64,000 bases of DNA from Leptodactylus fallax. Taxonomy: Eukaryota; Chordata; Amphibia; Anura; Leptodactylidae. This document shows positions 33,971 to 47,221 of this stretch, one piece after another (the stretch's first letter is position 1; the number at the start of each line of letters is the position of its first letter). The position numbers were made by a program, and so were the translations under genes. The stretch spans positions 3,176,501 through 3,240,500 of the forward strand of contig CAMRHE010000157.1 of assembly GCA_947044405.1 (NCBI GenBank), given 5' to 3'. A model generated the notes under the pieces. That model made no database searches. It was not told the DNA's origin and saw only the letters and a program-made list of their open reading frames with translations.

Positions 33971-36411
33971 TATGTACATAAAATACATTCACAGAGTAGC
34001 AGTCATATAAATTTGTTAACAAAATAGATGTACAAAATGCAACAGCTATGCATAAGTAGCAGCTATAGACAATGCATATATAACAGCATCAGACCAGTGC
34101 ATACATAGAAACACCAGCCGTAATGCATTTATTATAGTACCAGCCTAAGACAATGCATATGTAATAGTACCAGCCTAAGGCAATGTATATATAATAGTAC
34201 TCCCCTAAGACAACACATACATAAATTGTAATAATATAAAACAATGCATATATAACAGTGTAATACAATGCCTATAATACTACTGATGTACTACAATGTA
34301 TAGTGAAGAGATCTGCCTTTTTTTTTTTTCTCTGAACTCTGATATTTCTCAAAGACGATGGTCAGTATGCAAAATGAATGGTTGCACTGAACATCTGTCA
34401 CAGCAAATCTGGTCTGGATAAGGGGGTGATCTTCTCAAAGAGGTGGTCTTTTGGTGAAGTTGGTGGACAGTCGGGAAGTCCCCATACACATTAGACAGTC
34501 CCATTGATCAGCCCACAAACATCTAACATGTATGGCCAGTTTTAACGTGCTCCATTACTAACATGTATAGCGACACCTTAGATATCTCCACAATATTCAA
34601 GTATAACACCAATCTCCCATTCAGATATGCAACTGGGGTTGATCTCTGTTTACAATTCATATCCACAGTAAAAACACTGTCCTATTTCAGCATGACATGT
34701 ATAGAGGCCAAGTAAAGGGTGTCCTGAAGCATACATGAGGCAGAAGCGTAACTTGAAGCCCCTGGGTCACAAGGTAAAATCTTTAACAGTCCCTCGCCCC
34801 TTTATAATACTGCAGTCTTCTTATGTGGCAAAAACCTTTGGACCCCTCAAGCACCAGGGCCAAGGTGTGACTTCTGCTTCTACACCCATGTCTAGGTCTG
34901 TCTGGCCATATGAATTATTATATTGTACACACTTGGCAGAGCTCAATACTCATAATGATAAGTTATCTCTCATATTTTTGCAGCCTGCTTCTAGCTCAAC
35001 CCTATTCATTTTACTTGTGCCTAAGCCAATGCGACACTCCCACAATCGCAGTGGCACTCCTGTAGGGGTTCTTTTCCAGCCAGACCTGTACCCATCACAA
35101 CATGATGGTATAACAGAAGAGAGAATAGGGTGGCACAAGGATTACAGTATGGGCTCATAAGGCACGAACCTTAATCTGCAAGATTATTGTACTGCCGTCT
35201 CCAAGCACAACTCAAATACAGTATATGAAGATAGGAATGTCAGTGGACAGAGATTCTATGGAACCAGTAAACATATGTATAACATATAGAACAATAATAT
35301 AATTTTACAAACTACTGGGTGATTTATGGGACATAATATATCTTTTACAAAATTCAGATAAAAGGTTTGCCTTGTTTTTATGGAAATGTGTCACATCAAG
35401 CTACATCTTGATCAGCGACGAAAAGAAGACGACACAAAAGTGAGGAATTCCTGTAGCACATTTTTGGAAGTCTCCACAGCTACCAGGAACAAAGAGAAAA
35501 CCAAACACTCAAAGCCTTTTGTTTATGATGGCAAAAGGTGATGAGCAGAAGACAGAGACACTACTGCCATCTGCTGGTCATATGTATTGTAACAGTTGTC
35601 TTACTGCAAAAGCATAGCCCTGTTAAGACTACACTCCTGTCACACTATGTAGCCATACAACTGTACAGCCTGCTGTGCTCTTTACAAACTGTGCCAAGGC
35701 CTTTGCCTACTTATGTCATTTTTATAAAAAAAAGGAACTCTGTGTGTTATAGAAATGTAAGCAGAGTGTTGTATAAAATGGATATTATCGCCAGTAGGTT
35801 AATAAAAAGAAATCCAAACTGAATTGAGAATAACAGAGGCATTTACTGAGAAGCTGAGCCAGGACATAGTATATGACTCCGCTTATATACACAGCCTTTA
35901 TTCTCAGCAGGCATGGAGACACTTACATGGCTAGATGGATGGTCTCAGCAGATGGAGAGGAGTTCTAGTTATAATAACAGATATTAAATATTGGTAAGAG
36001 TTGTGTTTCCAGTTGTTACAGATTAAAAGCATCAATCCTAATGTCTAATATGCCTGTAATAGGAGAGAATGCAGGGATGCCCATGAATGTGGAAAACCAT
36101 TCCCACTATTGCAGATACTTTCCAGTATATCTCTTTTAATGACCAGAATTCCTACAGTAAATAATAATTATCCCAAGGATAAGCCAGTACTATTTGATTA
36201 AGGGCATATCATCATTACTACGGTGCTTAACACAGCGCCACCCTCATCCATGTGGCTGTGTCTGGTATAATGGTACCTGACCATGCTAAACACACCACAT
36301 GAACATGGATTTTACTGTGTTGGGTACTACAATAAAGAGGCCATGATGGTCCATGAGAGGTTCCTTCTTTTTGTTTAACCAGTAAACTCACACCCTGAAG
36401 GTGTCTATTGT
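33971..36411. other. Intergenic; degenerate short tandem repeat near its start
   Basis: Between about 34040 and 34290 a unit of about 30-35 bp recurs (blocks with CAATGCATAT and AGTACCAGCCTAAG), four to six degenerate copies. Otherwise no gene is supported. The 141-codon frame at 34735-35160 has no recognisable family. Confidence 0.45.
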
Positions 36412-36940
36412 CAGGGTGCTATTACACAAACATTTTTGCATGCGTTTTGTGCTTTCAATAAATGTAAATCATAACTCTGTGATGAAAAAACAAATTTGTG
36501 TTTTTTTAAGCATGTTTTACAAACACTTCACCAAAATGTGTTTTTCATATGTTTATAACACAAACAAAAATGTGTAGTCTCAGGCTCTATTCAGATCACG
36601 TTTTTACGTCCGTTTAACAGATGCAAAAAAAAAAAAAAAGATGCAAAAAACGGACGCAAACAGATGGCCATCCGTTTACATAGACCTCAATGTAAAAAAG
36701 CGGATCCGTTGCTGTCCGTTTTTTTGGATGGACACAAACATTTATGGTATTCTACATTTTTGTGTCCTTCAAAACAAGCGGAGAGCAACAGATCCGTTTT
36801 TTTGTTTTGTTTTTTTTTAAATAATATTTATGTCTATGTAAGCGGATGCCCATCTGTTTGCTTCTGTTTTTTTGCAAACATGTTTTGCATCCGTTAAACG
36901 GATGTAAAAACATGATCTGAATAGAGCCTGATAGCACCCT
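36412..36940. mobile_element. Possible outer hairpin element
   Basis: CAGGGTGCTATTA at 36412 and its inverse ATAGCACCCT at 36931-36940 suggest an older element. Its right arm is almost entirely displaced by the inner hairpin at 36581-36930. The evidence is limited to these short ends. Confidence 0.35.
36581..36930. mobile_element. 350-bp hairpin MITE
   Basis: The ends CAGGCTCTATTCAGATCA are matched by their exact inverse. The arms continue with CGTTTAACAGATGCAAAA against its inverse. The interior is rich in GGATCCGTT-type inverted words and A/T runs. No clear target duplication. Confidence 0.75.
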
Positions 36941-36941
36941 A

Positions 36942-37771
36942 CAGGACCCTCCTGATGTGTGGAGAATAGATGCAACAATGCAGTAAGCAAGCAGTGTTCA
37001 ACCTTTATACCCATTGTAAACACGGGACCCTCAGGGCAGGCTAGTTACCAGGCAAGTCAGGCACATGGAGTCATAGGTACCAGTTCACACTTGCAGTTTT
37101 ATTGGTCGTAGTTCATACAGTCCAACTCAAAACAGCTTGCTTCAGCATGACGGTACAAAATCAAGTAACATAAATCGTCCTTATTTCAGGATACAAAACA
37201 AAGAAAAAGAAACTTCCTCACCAATGCAATTGGTTATGATGTAGTTTTCTCTCCTACACACACAGGGCAGTATGTGTTGCAGCCTAGCAAATTCTCATTC
37301 AAGAGACAGCCACAACCCCTTCCCTTGGGCAACCTCAGCTCTTATGGCTGCACCTGGGTCACCCGGCAAGACCAGGACTGACATATAGGCTTGGGTCTAC
37401 AATAACTCCCAAATCCCGGATCCATACTCCAGCCATTCACCTTGCAGATACCAGCCACTTCAGTGGTAGGTACCTGCCATCTACAACTTTGCCTGTCTAC
37501 ACCATCTATACCAGTTTTTTGGGGAAGATGAGTAAATATATGTAGCATATCTTTGGTGCACAGCCCTTCCTTGCATTAAAGATGTACCACATTGTTCCTT
37601 TTGCACCCTGCTTGACGTTTTTTAAGAAAGCGAGTGGAGGAGGGCAGAGACCAAGGCAGGATGGAGCGGGGATGTCTCAGCTTGACAAATCTAACTTAAC
37701 TCATGCCGGAAAGTGACTGCCATAGATTTTAATTCTAGTAGAAGGAAGTGCGCCTGAAGTATTAAAAGTAA
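36942..37771. other. Intergenic, nothing recognised
   Basis: No supported gene or repeat. Confidence 0.5.
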
Positions 37772-37773
37772 TA

Positions 37774-38117
37774 CAGTCATATGAAAAAGTTTGGGCACCC
37801 CTATTAATCTTAATCATTTTTAGTTCTAAATATTTGGGTGTTTGCAACAGCCATTTCAATTTGATATATCTAATAACTGATGGACACAGTAATATTTCAG
37901 GATTGAAATGAGGTTTATTGTACTAACAGAAAATGTGCAATATGCATTAAACCAGAATTTGACCGGTGCAAAAATTTGGGTACCCTTATCATTTTATTGA
38001 TTTGAATACTCCTAACTACTTTTTACTGACTTACTGAAGCACAAAATTGGTTTTGTAACCTCACTGAGCTTTGAACTTCATAATTAATAGGGGTGCCCAA
38101 ACTTTTTCATATGACTG
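37774..38117 (+). mobile_element. Deletion-derived Tc1 MITE
   Basis: The 344-bp element has the ends of the 32322-33968 transposon (CAGTCATATGAAAAAGTTTG and inverse) and TA at 37772-37773 and 38118-38119. The first 310 bp or so match the autonomous copy nearly base for base. The last 30 bp match its right end. The junction lies after GAACTTCATA. Confidence 0.93.
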
Positions 38118-38119
38118 TA

Positions 38120-38995
38120 GTTTGGGTGCATCTTGTGCCAGCCGTGAACTTGGTCAAGTCTTGCGTACAGAACACCAGTCTTGATAAATTACCCCCCATT
38201 GATTTTTATGTCTAAATAAAAGATGTGAGCAACGAAAACCAGAACACGCTCTTCTTGTTCGATCTTTGTAAGGTTTCACACTATGTGATAACTGGTTGCT
38301 GTTGCTCGATTTATACAATTTTTCAATAGATGATCCTCACGTCTAAAGAGGCCTGGAGGCACCTGTAAGTATACTAGGCTTATCTACAGACTTCTTGTTT
38401 TTGAAGGAGATATGAATACACGGTCATTGGGGCTAATATAAGAGTTTCTAGATGGTGACAAAGTGTCTAGCAATAAAATAAGTACAAAATATATCTAGGA
38501 TAACCTGCAAAATTCTCTATCAGACTAAAAATCAGTCTTTAAAACTGTGAATTTTCATTGTGATTGAAATGAAAAATAAAAATGAAGTACATTTAGAAAT
38601 GTGACACAAGCAGGCTCTGCCATCTAGTGGTGAACTGTTAAATTTTGGAAGTTGGAAGATGCATCTTTAGGGAATACTTTGTAAAGAAAAAGCAGATTCT
38701 GATTATATTGTGAATTGACAGAGAAAAATAAGCAGCAAAATCCACTCAGTCCTTGTCTTAGCACAAAACGTAAACTTACAGGCACTTACACATTTGTGCC
38801 CTCTTCCCATGATATGCATACTTACTTTCTGAGTTTAAAGCGAACCTAAGCTTTTATGACAAAACTTCATAAATCAACAATGCAGGTGATATACTGTAGT
38901 TTATGCTTCTTTCTCCTGTTATTTCCCTCACACCTACCTCTGCAAGAGAAGTCTGGTGTGATTTGCACCAGAAGGCATCTCATTCATTAACTGTT
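38120..38995. other. Intergenic, nothing recognised
   Basis: AT-rich sequence without supported features. Confidence 0.5.
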
Positions 38996-38998
38996 TTA

Positions 38999-39220
38999 GG
39001 CTAAGGTCCCACGTTCCGGAAACGCAGCGTTTTTTTTGTTACAGATGTTGCTGCGGCTTTTTCAGTCAAAGTCAGGAGTGGATTAAACAGAAGGGAAACG
39101 TCGAAGAGCTTCCTTTACATTTACCATTCGTTTTCAAGCCACTGCCGACTTTGGCTCAAAAACCCCCCAGCAAAATCTACAAAAGAAAACGTTGCGTTTC
39201 CGCAATGTGGGGCCTCAGCC
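38999..39220. mobile_element. Hairpin MITE, copy G
   Basis: Member of the 219-bp family: GGCTAAGGTCCCACGTTCCG at left and CAATGTGGGGCCTCAGCC at right. Left flank TTA (38996-38998), right flank ATA. It is more diverged than copies A and C. Confidence 0.78.
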
Positions 39221-39716
39221 ATAGACACGTTCTGTGCCTTGAAAAGTGGGATTGGTTTATTGGGAAATGAGAGGGGGTTTAAGATTCAATACTGTGTGCC
39301 AATACTGTGTGTATTTTTTTTGTTGTAAACTAAGCCAACTAATAAGTGGTGTAAAGTTAAACTAGACAATCTAAAGATACGATAGATATCTTAAATAGCA
39401 TCATCCACTGTGATAAATCTGACATCGCTTAAGACTGTGTAATCTAAATTTGCACTTTCTAACACTTAATCAGAATTAATAAATCTGCCCCATTGGTCAC
39501 TTTGGAGTCCATGCACAGCTTACAGCTCAGCCTATTAGGTACACTTCAAACAGCAAAGAGGGATTTTGGCTTGCTTTAACTACATACACTCTTACATTTT
39601 ATCAAATACACTATTTTATAAAAAAAAAAAAAAAATACCAAGAATTTGCTGGTATTGAATAAATCTTTCTGTGTGTGAATGTAATGATGATATATGTAAA
39701 TGTTTACAATATTAGA
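39221..39716. other. Intergenic, nothing recognised
   Basis: AT-rich with a poly(A) run near 39620. No gene supported. Confidence 0.5.
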
Positions 39717-39744
39717 GCTAAGGGATAAGTTTATTGGGGAAAAC

Positions 39745-40560
39745 TGTACAGTAGAAAGGAGGCTCTAGTACCCTGTTGGACAGCCTCCAGCCTGGATGTA
39801 ATATACAATACGGTTGGGCATACAGGTTCCATATGGTATCCTTCAGCACATTTGCCCATATGTCACAGCTTGACCTGCACACTCGTAGGTTGCGGAAGCT
39901 GGCATCCCAGCTGGTCACATCTGTAACTGGAAGGCCAAGTAAGTGTTGGAATCTGCTGGGGACATTCTGGGGAAATCCTTTCTGTGTTTAGGCCAGCAAT
40001 ATCCTGCTGAGAGACAACACATGTGGCCCCAGGATGTCCTGCAGAGATCACTGAGCGGTTAGTGTCTCTCATATTACTACTAAGGGTGACGGACTATCAT
40101 ATGTGATGATTCCTCAGATTATCACGCCAGCAGTTGGGGCAATGTCTCGCTCCACAACAAATGCAGAATTGAGCACTCATCACAAAGTCTCTGTACACAA
40201 AACTGACTGTCATCGGAATCCAAACAGAATCTGGATTTGTTACTAAAGACAATGCAGTTCCAGTCTATAGCAGTCCAGCTTTCTCAGTCATGACACCACT
40301 GCAACTGAAGACAACAGTTACTGAATTTACTGAATTTCCCCACTGTGGGACTATTAAAGGACTATTATTATTATTATTAATAGCAGGACACATAATGGGC
40401 ACTGTGACACCAAATTTCCTTCTGTTATGTGCCTGGAAATGGTCTGAAAGGAGAAAGTGTAATGAAGGTGCTCTCTGTGTCAATGGTGGACAAGGAAACT
40501 GGGGGAGCTGCTCATGCTTGTTAGCCGATCAACCAACCCTTTCTATTGGTGGTCTGTCTA
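39745..40560 (-). pseudogene. Relic Tc1/mariner-superfamily transposase, fourth type
   Basis: On the minus strand, broken frames give a SNKSRFCLDSDDSQ-like block, which matches the SDESRF region around the first catalytic Asp in one group of Tc1-like transposases. It is followed by VSQQDIAGLNTERISPECP (in place of QQDNARPHT), TLTWPSS, and a tail LKDTIWNLYAQPYCI. These are in the right order. Substitutions and stops have destroyed the gene and the second Asp is changed. A LINE-type tail (40325-40380) lies within it. The assignment is by motif order only. Confidence 0.6.
40325..40380 (+). repeat. Retroelement 3' tail with (ATT)n
   Basis: GAATTTCCCCACTGTGGG followed by ACTATTAAAGGACT and an ATT run is the plus-strand form of the tail seen inverted at 5606-5690. 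It interrupts the transposase relic. Confidence 0.6.
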
Positions 40561-40599
40561 ACTCATCTGGAGCCTGTTTGACGTGTGTGCATGCCCTCA

Positions 40600-40925
40600 T
40601 CCTGTTTTTCTAAGTTGAATGATGCACCCCCTCTCATAGTCTGTCAGTTGGGCAAAATGTCTAATGGTGTGTCGTAGAGTCAAGTCTAGCATCAGCAATT
40701 TCTTGCCAAAAGGTTCACGACCCAAAAGTCGCGCCACCAAAAGCTATTTTTCAGGGCAGCAGGGGAAGCAGTTTCATGCCGTCTTGTGACATGATCCAGT
40801 GTCTACTTAAATGGATGACTTGTGATCATTTACAGCAATTTTTTTTGTCAATAAGTGTACACTTTATTCTTGGAATTCCCTAATTTAAATTTTTTGGTGA
40901 AAATCAAGCCAGAATTCTGCCACAC
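40600..40925. other. Possible continuation of the transposase relic
   Basis: No readable coding blocks remain. Position suggests it may be the N-terminal part of the relic described at 39745-40560. Confidence 0.3.
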
Positions 40926-40928
40926 TTA

Positions 40929-41463
40929 GGGGTCGTTCACACTACCGCTGGTGACTGTCAGTAGTGTCCGTTGCTATTGTCCGTTACAAGATTTTAGCAA
41001 TGGACACTAGCTGAACCGTCAGAAATCCATTAAAATTTCCATTCAACTCAATGGGATTTTATCTGGTGTCCGTTAGTGACTATTAGTGTCCATTTTACAC
41101 CAAATCCATCACGTTTTTGGAGACAAAAAATCCGACATGCAGGACTTTTGTGTCTGTGAAAAAAAACTTCATGACTGACGTCAAGCGTCCGTTATTTTTT
41201 AACATTAAAGTCTATGGGTAATGGACGGGTGTCCGTTATTACTGTCCGTTTTTTTTCTGCGCATGCTCAGAAAGCAAAAACAAAAAAAAAAGCAAAAAAA
41301 ACCAGACAGTATAAAAATGGAGACTAACTGATGCTAATGTGTCCATTAAATGGATCAGTTAAAAAAATGGACACATTGACATCAGTTAGTGTCTGTTAAT
41401 GTCTGTTATGATAGGTTACGGACACTATCAGAATGGATATCAAATGGTAGTGTGAACCCACCC
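40929..41463. mobile_element. 535-bp hairpin MITE
   Basis: The ends GGGGTCGTTCACACTACC and, inverted, GGGTGGGTTCACACTACC are flanked by TTA at 40926-40928 and 41464-41466. The arms contain many TGTCCGTTA words in inverted order. Non-coding. Confidence 0.82.
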
Positions 41464-41466
41464 TTA

Positions 41467-42270
41467 GCTTAGCAAATTTCCCCACTATATAGCTCCACAG
41501 TGCAGTCTAAGGGACACGGTATGTCTCTATACTGCCTCTGAACAAAGTCTTCCATTAACATAGTGGTTAACTTCCTCTTTAAAAGTATCTGTTTTCATGA
41601 AAAGCTGAAATATCTGCAGGGTCTTTGTTGGGAAGGCTGTTCTTTGGCTGTATAAGTCTTCAAACGTGGTGTCCTATCAGTTTTTCTGCTGCCAATAGCT
41701 CCAATATAACTGCAGTACATTTTGAATTTCTCTCTGAGGCAGGGGATGTGTACAATACAGAGCACCCCCCCCCCCATCCACTATTACTACTACTGGGTTC
41801 TTTACATGTAATTCTGCCAGAAGTAACTGTAAAATAGCAAATAACTGAGGAAAGCACAAAAAACATAAAATAGGAGATTCAGGGATGCTGGACTGCAAAT
41901 CCAGTCTATAATGCAGCAGGAAAAGAGAATTCTGTGCAGCAAGAAAGCTGCTTGCTGTCTGTGACCCATCTGCACTCAAGAAGATAGACTCTCCTTACAC
42001 TCACTGTGAGAAGGGTAGATACTAGAATGGAATGGGTAAAATCAGGTGCTGCTAGTATGCTGTGGATCCAGTAGGTGGCGCCTCCAGAAGCTGCAGACTC
42101 CTCTTCCAACAGTGTACAAACAGGAAGCACAAAGCAGCAGCTGTGAAGAGAGACCTGCTCCATCCCCTCTGCTTCCGGTCTTCCATCCTGAGCCCACTGG
42201 TTTCTAAAAATGACCTTCCCTAGTAATCGGGAGTAAACAGAAAATTAGAAGAAGAGAGACACCTAGTGGC
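41467..42270. other. Intergenic, nothing recognised
   Basis: Several overlapping short frames on both strands, none with family features. Confidence 0.45.
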
Positions 42271-42314
42271 AGCAACAAAAAAAAGCTGCGTTTCTGCAAC
42301 GTGGGACCTTAGCC
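42271..42314. mobile_element. Half copy of the 219-bp hairpin MITE
   Basis: Only the right terminus remains: AGCAACAAAAAAAAGCTGCG, then GCAACGTGGGACCTTAGCC. No left arm is present. Confidence 0.7.
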
Positions 42315-45300
42315 CTAATCTTTTTGTAGTGAGGTTTATAAAGCTAGGGAGTAACATGGAGTATGGCTTCTTTGGAGGCCTACATTTCTCCAGTACATCA
42401 GAGTACAGGCAAATGCTGTATAATCTGGTTCTGCACTCATACTTATGTCTTTTAGAAGCAGGAAGAAACTGTGGACAGACAGATATCAATATAATGAATC
42501 CCGCATAAACAGGGCTTTTTGTATGGATCATGAAGACACCTAGAGCTGCATAGGGGGCAGAGAAACAAATCTATAGATTTTTAATTAATACTGCTTGGAA
42601 ATGTGTTTTATTTTTCATTTACAAACGAAAATGGTTGTACAAGTAGACAGTCCATAAAAAATAGGAAAAGCTTGCAATAAAACGTGTCTCTGTATACCCA
42701 GGCTTACTGGATCCAAACCCATCTTTGTGTCTAAATACATGACTACTACAAGCAACCATACTAAGTCTGTGTGCATGCAGTGCTAGATGTAGTCATGTAT
42801 ACTGAATGCACAGACTCAACAAACATAAAATGAGTTCTTAATATACAGACTGTGCCCTCTGCAGGTTCCATGCTGTTCTGTTTTATGGATACAAACAGGC
42901 TAGAAAACAGGTGCAGAAATCATTGCAGGACAATGCACATGTTGTTCACTGCCATGCAGTTTTATTTTAATAGAAAAATGAATTTATGGGAAATATGTTC
43001 ATCGGTATGCTCATTTACTGAATTTATGAGAGTAGTTCATCAATGAAAAATAACATTGCAATTTCTCTGCCACATAGCACTTAGATGTCAGTTCACTAGT
43101 TATGTCTGTAGAGGGCAGCATCCTCATCATTTTGAGTCTGTTAATATGTGACATGTTCCTATAGTTACTGTGTAGATTATTGTATAAAAAGTACTCTCAG
43201 TTTGGGGTAATCATGTCATATATTGTACGAGACTCGTAGACTCCTAAAGCACTAGGATTATGTTAAAAGGGCTTTCCTGCATTATAGTATATGGTCTTGT
43301 ATTCAGGGACGGCTGCACCAGTGTAACATAAACTTGTTAATAGGTTGTCTTCTTTGTTCAAGGTATGCAGGCCATTGTCCTCAAAGGAGTGAGAAAAGGG
43401 TATATCTTAGCCATCATAAATTGTGTCCCTTACCTCAGTGTTTTATCTGAATGCACTTTCTAACTTGTATGTATATTAGCCTCTCATAGAATCTGAAACA
43501 TAGGGTTTGTATGCCTGGAATCTAAAGGCATTCTTTATGTGGTTGTAAAACTCAATGCATGACATTCCCATAACCATATTTAGTGTGACCATACTTTGCT
43601 GGCTAGGGAGACTGGGGGAGGGCTCTGTAAAACTTCTACATGTGCTATTCTTAAAGGCAGCGCTCCCAATATATTCATTGTAATCATCCAGGTATTCATA
43701 AAGCACTAACATATTCCAGAGCATTGTACATTATATTTAATAGTATGTGCAGTCCTACTTATGTTGTTTTTAGTGTTCTACTATATGAAGTGAGAATACG
43801 CTAGATATTCTCCTTTTACATGAGTGTAATGTTAGTGGTATTTCAGCTTCTGATGATAAGAAAAGAAACTGATGATATGGTAGCAGGGTGCGTAACTTAA
43901 GGGGCTGCAGAGGGTGTAGTCACACTCGGGCCCAGGAGCTTGAGGAGCTCCGTAAGGTGTCTCTTCCCAATATAAAAAGACCAGTACTATAAGGAATACT
44001 TTATAGTTGGGGGCCTAGTACAGATTCATGTTACACCTCTATATGGTAGTGTAGTAGAGATGGGCTATTGTAGGTTGTAAATGTTTCAAAAGATATTGCT
44101 TTTAGAAATTTGTATGATGGGACAATCAGATTTTTGAGTACTGAACTTCAAATATGGATGAAGCACAGAAGAAAGATTGCATATAATGGGGCAGATACAA
44201 CTAATAAAAATGCACCATATTTCTAGTGTAATTTGCACCAAAAAAAACTGTAGTACTTTAAAGAATTGGCTAGAAAGGAGAGCAACAAGGGGGAGGGTTA
44301 AAGGGTTGTTCCCAAAATCATCACAGAATAGGCAATAAGTGCCTAATTGCTAGGGGTCCACCACTGGAATCCTAAGCAATTTACGAGAGTGGGGATCTTG
44401 TGTTCTCTGTTTGAATGGAGCAGTGGTCGCACATGTGCAATGCTGCTTTGTTTAAAGTCTATGGGACTGAGGAGGTTGCTAAGTACAGTGCTTGGATTTC
44501 TCCACCTTTCCCATAGACTTTGAATGGAGCAACACAGCACATGTATGGCTACTGAAGAGATATCATAATCTGCTACTGACAACCAGAAATCTCATCTCTT
44601 TGCCATCCTGGTAAAGAAGTGATGTACACTCCCACTTACCACTGTTACTAGGTACCTGCAAAATAAGAGAAAAAAAATTATGGGTTGAGCACTCATTATT
44701 CTAATCTAATATAACATCTTCATAGATGAACTAAACCTAAAACCTTCTTGTCTTGGACTGGCTAATCACTACTACAGCTCTGATATTATAGGGTGTCATC
44801 TGTGATGAGGCAGCCCCTTTAATGCACAGCATAAGGAAGCTACTGATATCATACAATATCAATATAATATGAAATATACAATATAATTTTGAAGATGTGA
44901 GATAAAGTCACAAGTATAGCAGCCATTTTCTTTATCTTCATGTCAGTCATCACATTAAAAACCACTATAGCCAGCCTCCCCTTGCCTGATAACAGGGACC
45001 AATAAACCACATTCTACTACACAGTGTATTAAGAAGAGATATACTGTACATTTTATGGTCCTAATTCCCTATAAATTGACCAGCTCCACTGAGTCATTTT
45101 TTTACAGGTCCTCTTTAGGAATATAACAATAAAAATATCATGTTTTGTGACATCTGTTAAGCCAGGGGAACATTCATTTGATAGTTTTGCAGTTGGCACT
45201 CTGAGAGGTTAATACATAACCTACAATGTATTTGCTCTCACTGCCTCACAGCAGCCATATATTCCTAGGCTTACAGCCAAGAGGTTTAAAGCCCACATGG

Positions 45301-47221
45301 TCCTTTTGCAATCCCTTTCCCAGTAAAAGCTTCATCTCTGTTCTAAATTTAGCCGTTCACTGCAGGAGCAGAGCACAGAATGTAACTGGATTGTTTCAGG
45401 AGAAGGAACATTCTCTTTCAACATCTCCAATGTGTGAATTATTTGGTTTTAAGATTCTTTCATTTTTGGCATTTTCTTTGCCATTATGCTGTATATCTTT
45501 GGGTCTCTTCTTGTGTATCAGCCGCCATTCATTCCTATGTGAGTTTGCAGATTGTTTTTATTTGGTTTGGGTCTTTTTTTTTAGTTGGTTAAACTGATAT
45601 TTTACATTTGACCCAAATAACTTGATGCAGGTGCAGGCAATTGATCTACTCACATAGCTCAGAACACTAGAAAAATATTCTTTTCTGTAACCAGCCTACA
45701 GCGTATGAAACAAGAGCTGTGGTTTTAGTAAGCAGAATCTATGGCTGCATCTATTTTTAGGTGTAGAAAATGAGAGACTGTTCTGCATAAATTAAAATCT
45801 GTTCTTTGTGGCTCTAGTGCAGAGCAGATATTCATGTAACACAGAAGTAGGAAATGATTTTATGTGCTGAATAGCCTTCTGGAACCAATATATGCCTAGA
45901 CAGGGGATTGGCATTTGACTGTAGGACTGACATCCCTGGAAATATCAGCTGGCACGTCTTAAATCTGAAACCTTTAACAATGGCGGTTTAGCTTCATGAC
46001 TGCTAAGACCTTCTATTGACCATTTCAGCCACTGTATAGCCACTGTATGGCCACCCGTATATGTACCAGTAGGCTGGAGAGTAATACAGGGAGGAATAGT
46101 GGATTCATAGAACACTACTCAATGAAGAACTAAGCGGAATAACACCTCAGAATTGGTATTCTTCTTCAATCAGAACTGAACACAAACATTTGTTTATTCT
46201 GCCAATGAGAGGAGTAAAATTCTTATTTCAATCCTATAACTTGCTTGATATTCCTGTCAAGGTTTACTAGATTGCCATGTGCAGGGTATTTACAGCTGGT
46301 ACAGCCCGTCTAACCACCCATGTAACACATTAAAGCCTGAAATCTAAAGCAGGTACATGAGATATGGTCCCAGGACGTACACCACCTTGAGGCTCCATCA
46401 AGGATCCTATGTTTATGCTCCAAGTCTTCCAATCTGGTTTCTAAAAAAAACACAATAGGACTGTGAGAAAGAAGTAGTTGTCCTGCAGTTGCAAAGCAGC
46501 CTTAGATTCCTGTCACTTGCCTTGTAGGCCTCAGAAAAATTGTAAAATATCTTGTTGCATACAGGGCAGCCACATAAGACTAGTAGACACTATTCAGAAA
46601 AAGGGAGATCCATGATGGACTTTCTGTGATCTTATACAGTCAAGAAGAGGCGATCTGTAACTAAACCTACAATTGCCAATTACCTCATGTGGGGTTATGC
46701 CCAATAGGTTTCTAAACAGTGCTCAACCAATCCCCTCCACCTCTTTTGGAATGACTAACAGAAGAGTAGAATACACTAAAAATTACCAAATATTCTGTAT
46801 ATATGACTGTTATAGTAAATAGTTTTTCTTAGAAGAATGTTATACCTAATATAATACACAAAAAGTCTGAGACATAGCTAAATCTTCCTCTGTTCTCTCT
46901 AACATTCAGTAGCAGCTGCTCAGCAACTCATGCCCATTCTACAAATAGACATTGCATTTCATGTACTTATTGTAACATTGTAACCACAATCCATGTGTTC
47001 CTGGAGCCCTAATACATCTGTATTCTACCAGATTGCTTTAACCTTAACAGTTTTAAAGAGGTCTTCACATCTCCAGGAAAACATTTTTTTTTAACATGTT
47101 TTAACATGTACCTTAAATTGGTTTCTGGGACTTTTTAATGGGGCCCCAGTTTACCCTGACCACCTTAACAAGAAAATTCAGATCTTTAAAACTGTACATT
47201 GTTTTGGTCTCCTTTACACAC
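42315..47221. other. Long intergenic stretch, no supported gene
   Basis: I find no exon with splice signals, no bounded transposon and no RNA gene. A short block at 43700-43735 (CTAACATATTCCAGAGCATTG) resembles the LINE tail at 12005-12040. The 123-codon frame at 45226-45597 is hydrophobic but has no recognisable motif. Confidence 0.4.

Noticed and set aside
34735..35160. A 141-codon plus-strand frame
   Set aside because: No recognisable domain, no codon periodicity that I can see, and an overlapping frame on the other strand.
45226..45597. A 123-codon hydrophobic plus-strand frame that could be a membrane protein
   Set aside because: The hydrophobicity follows from T-rich sequence. There are no splice signals, no family motif and no supporting context.
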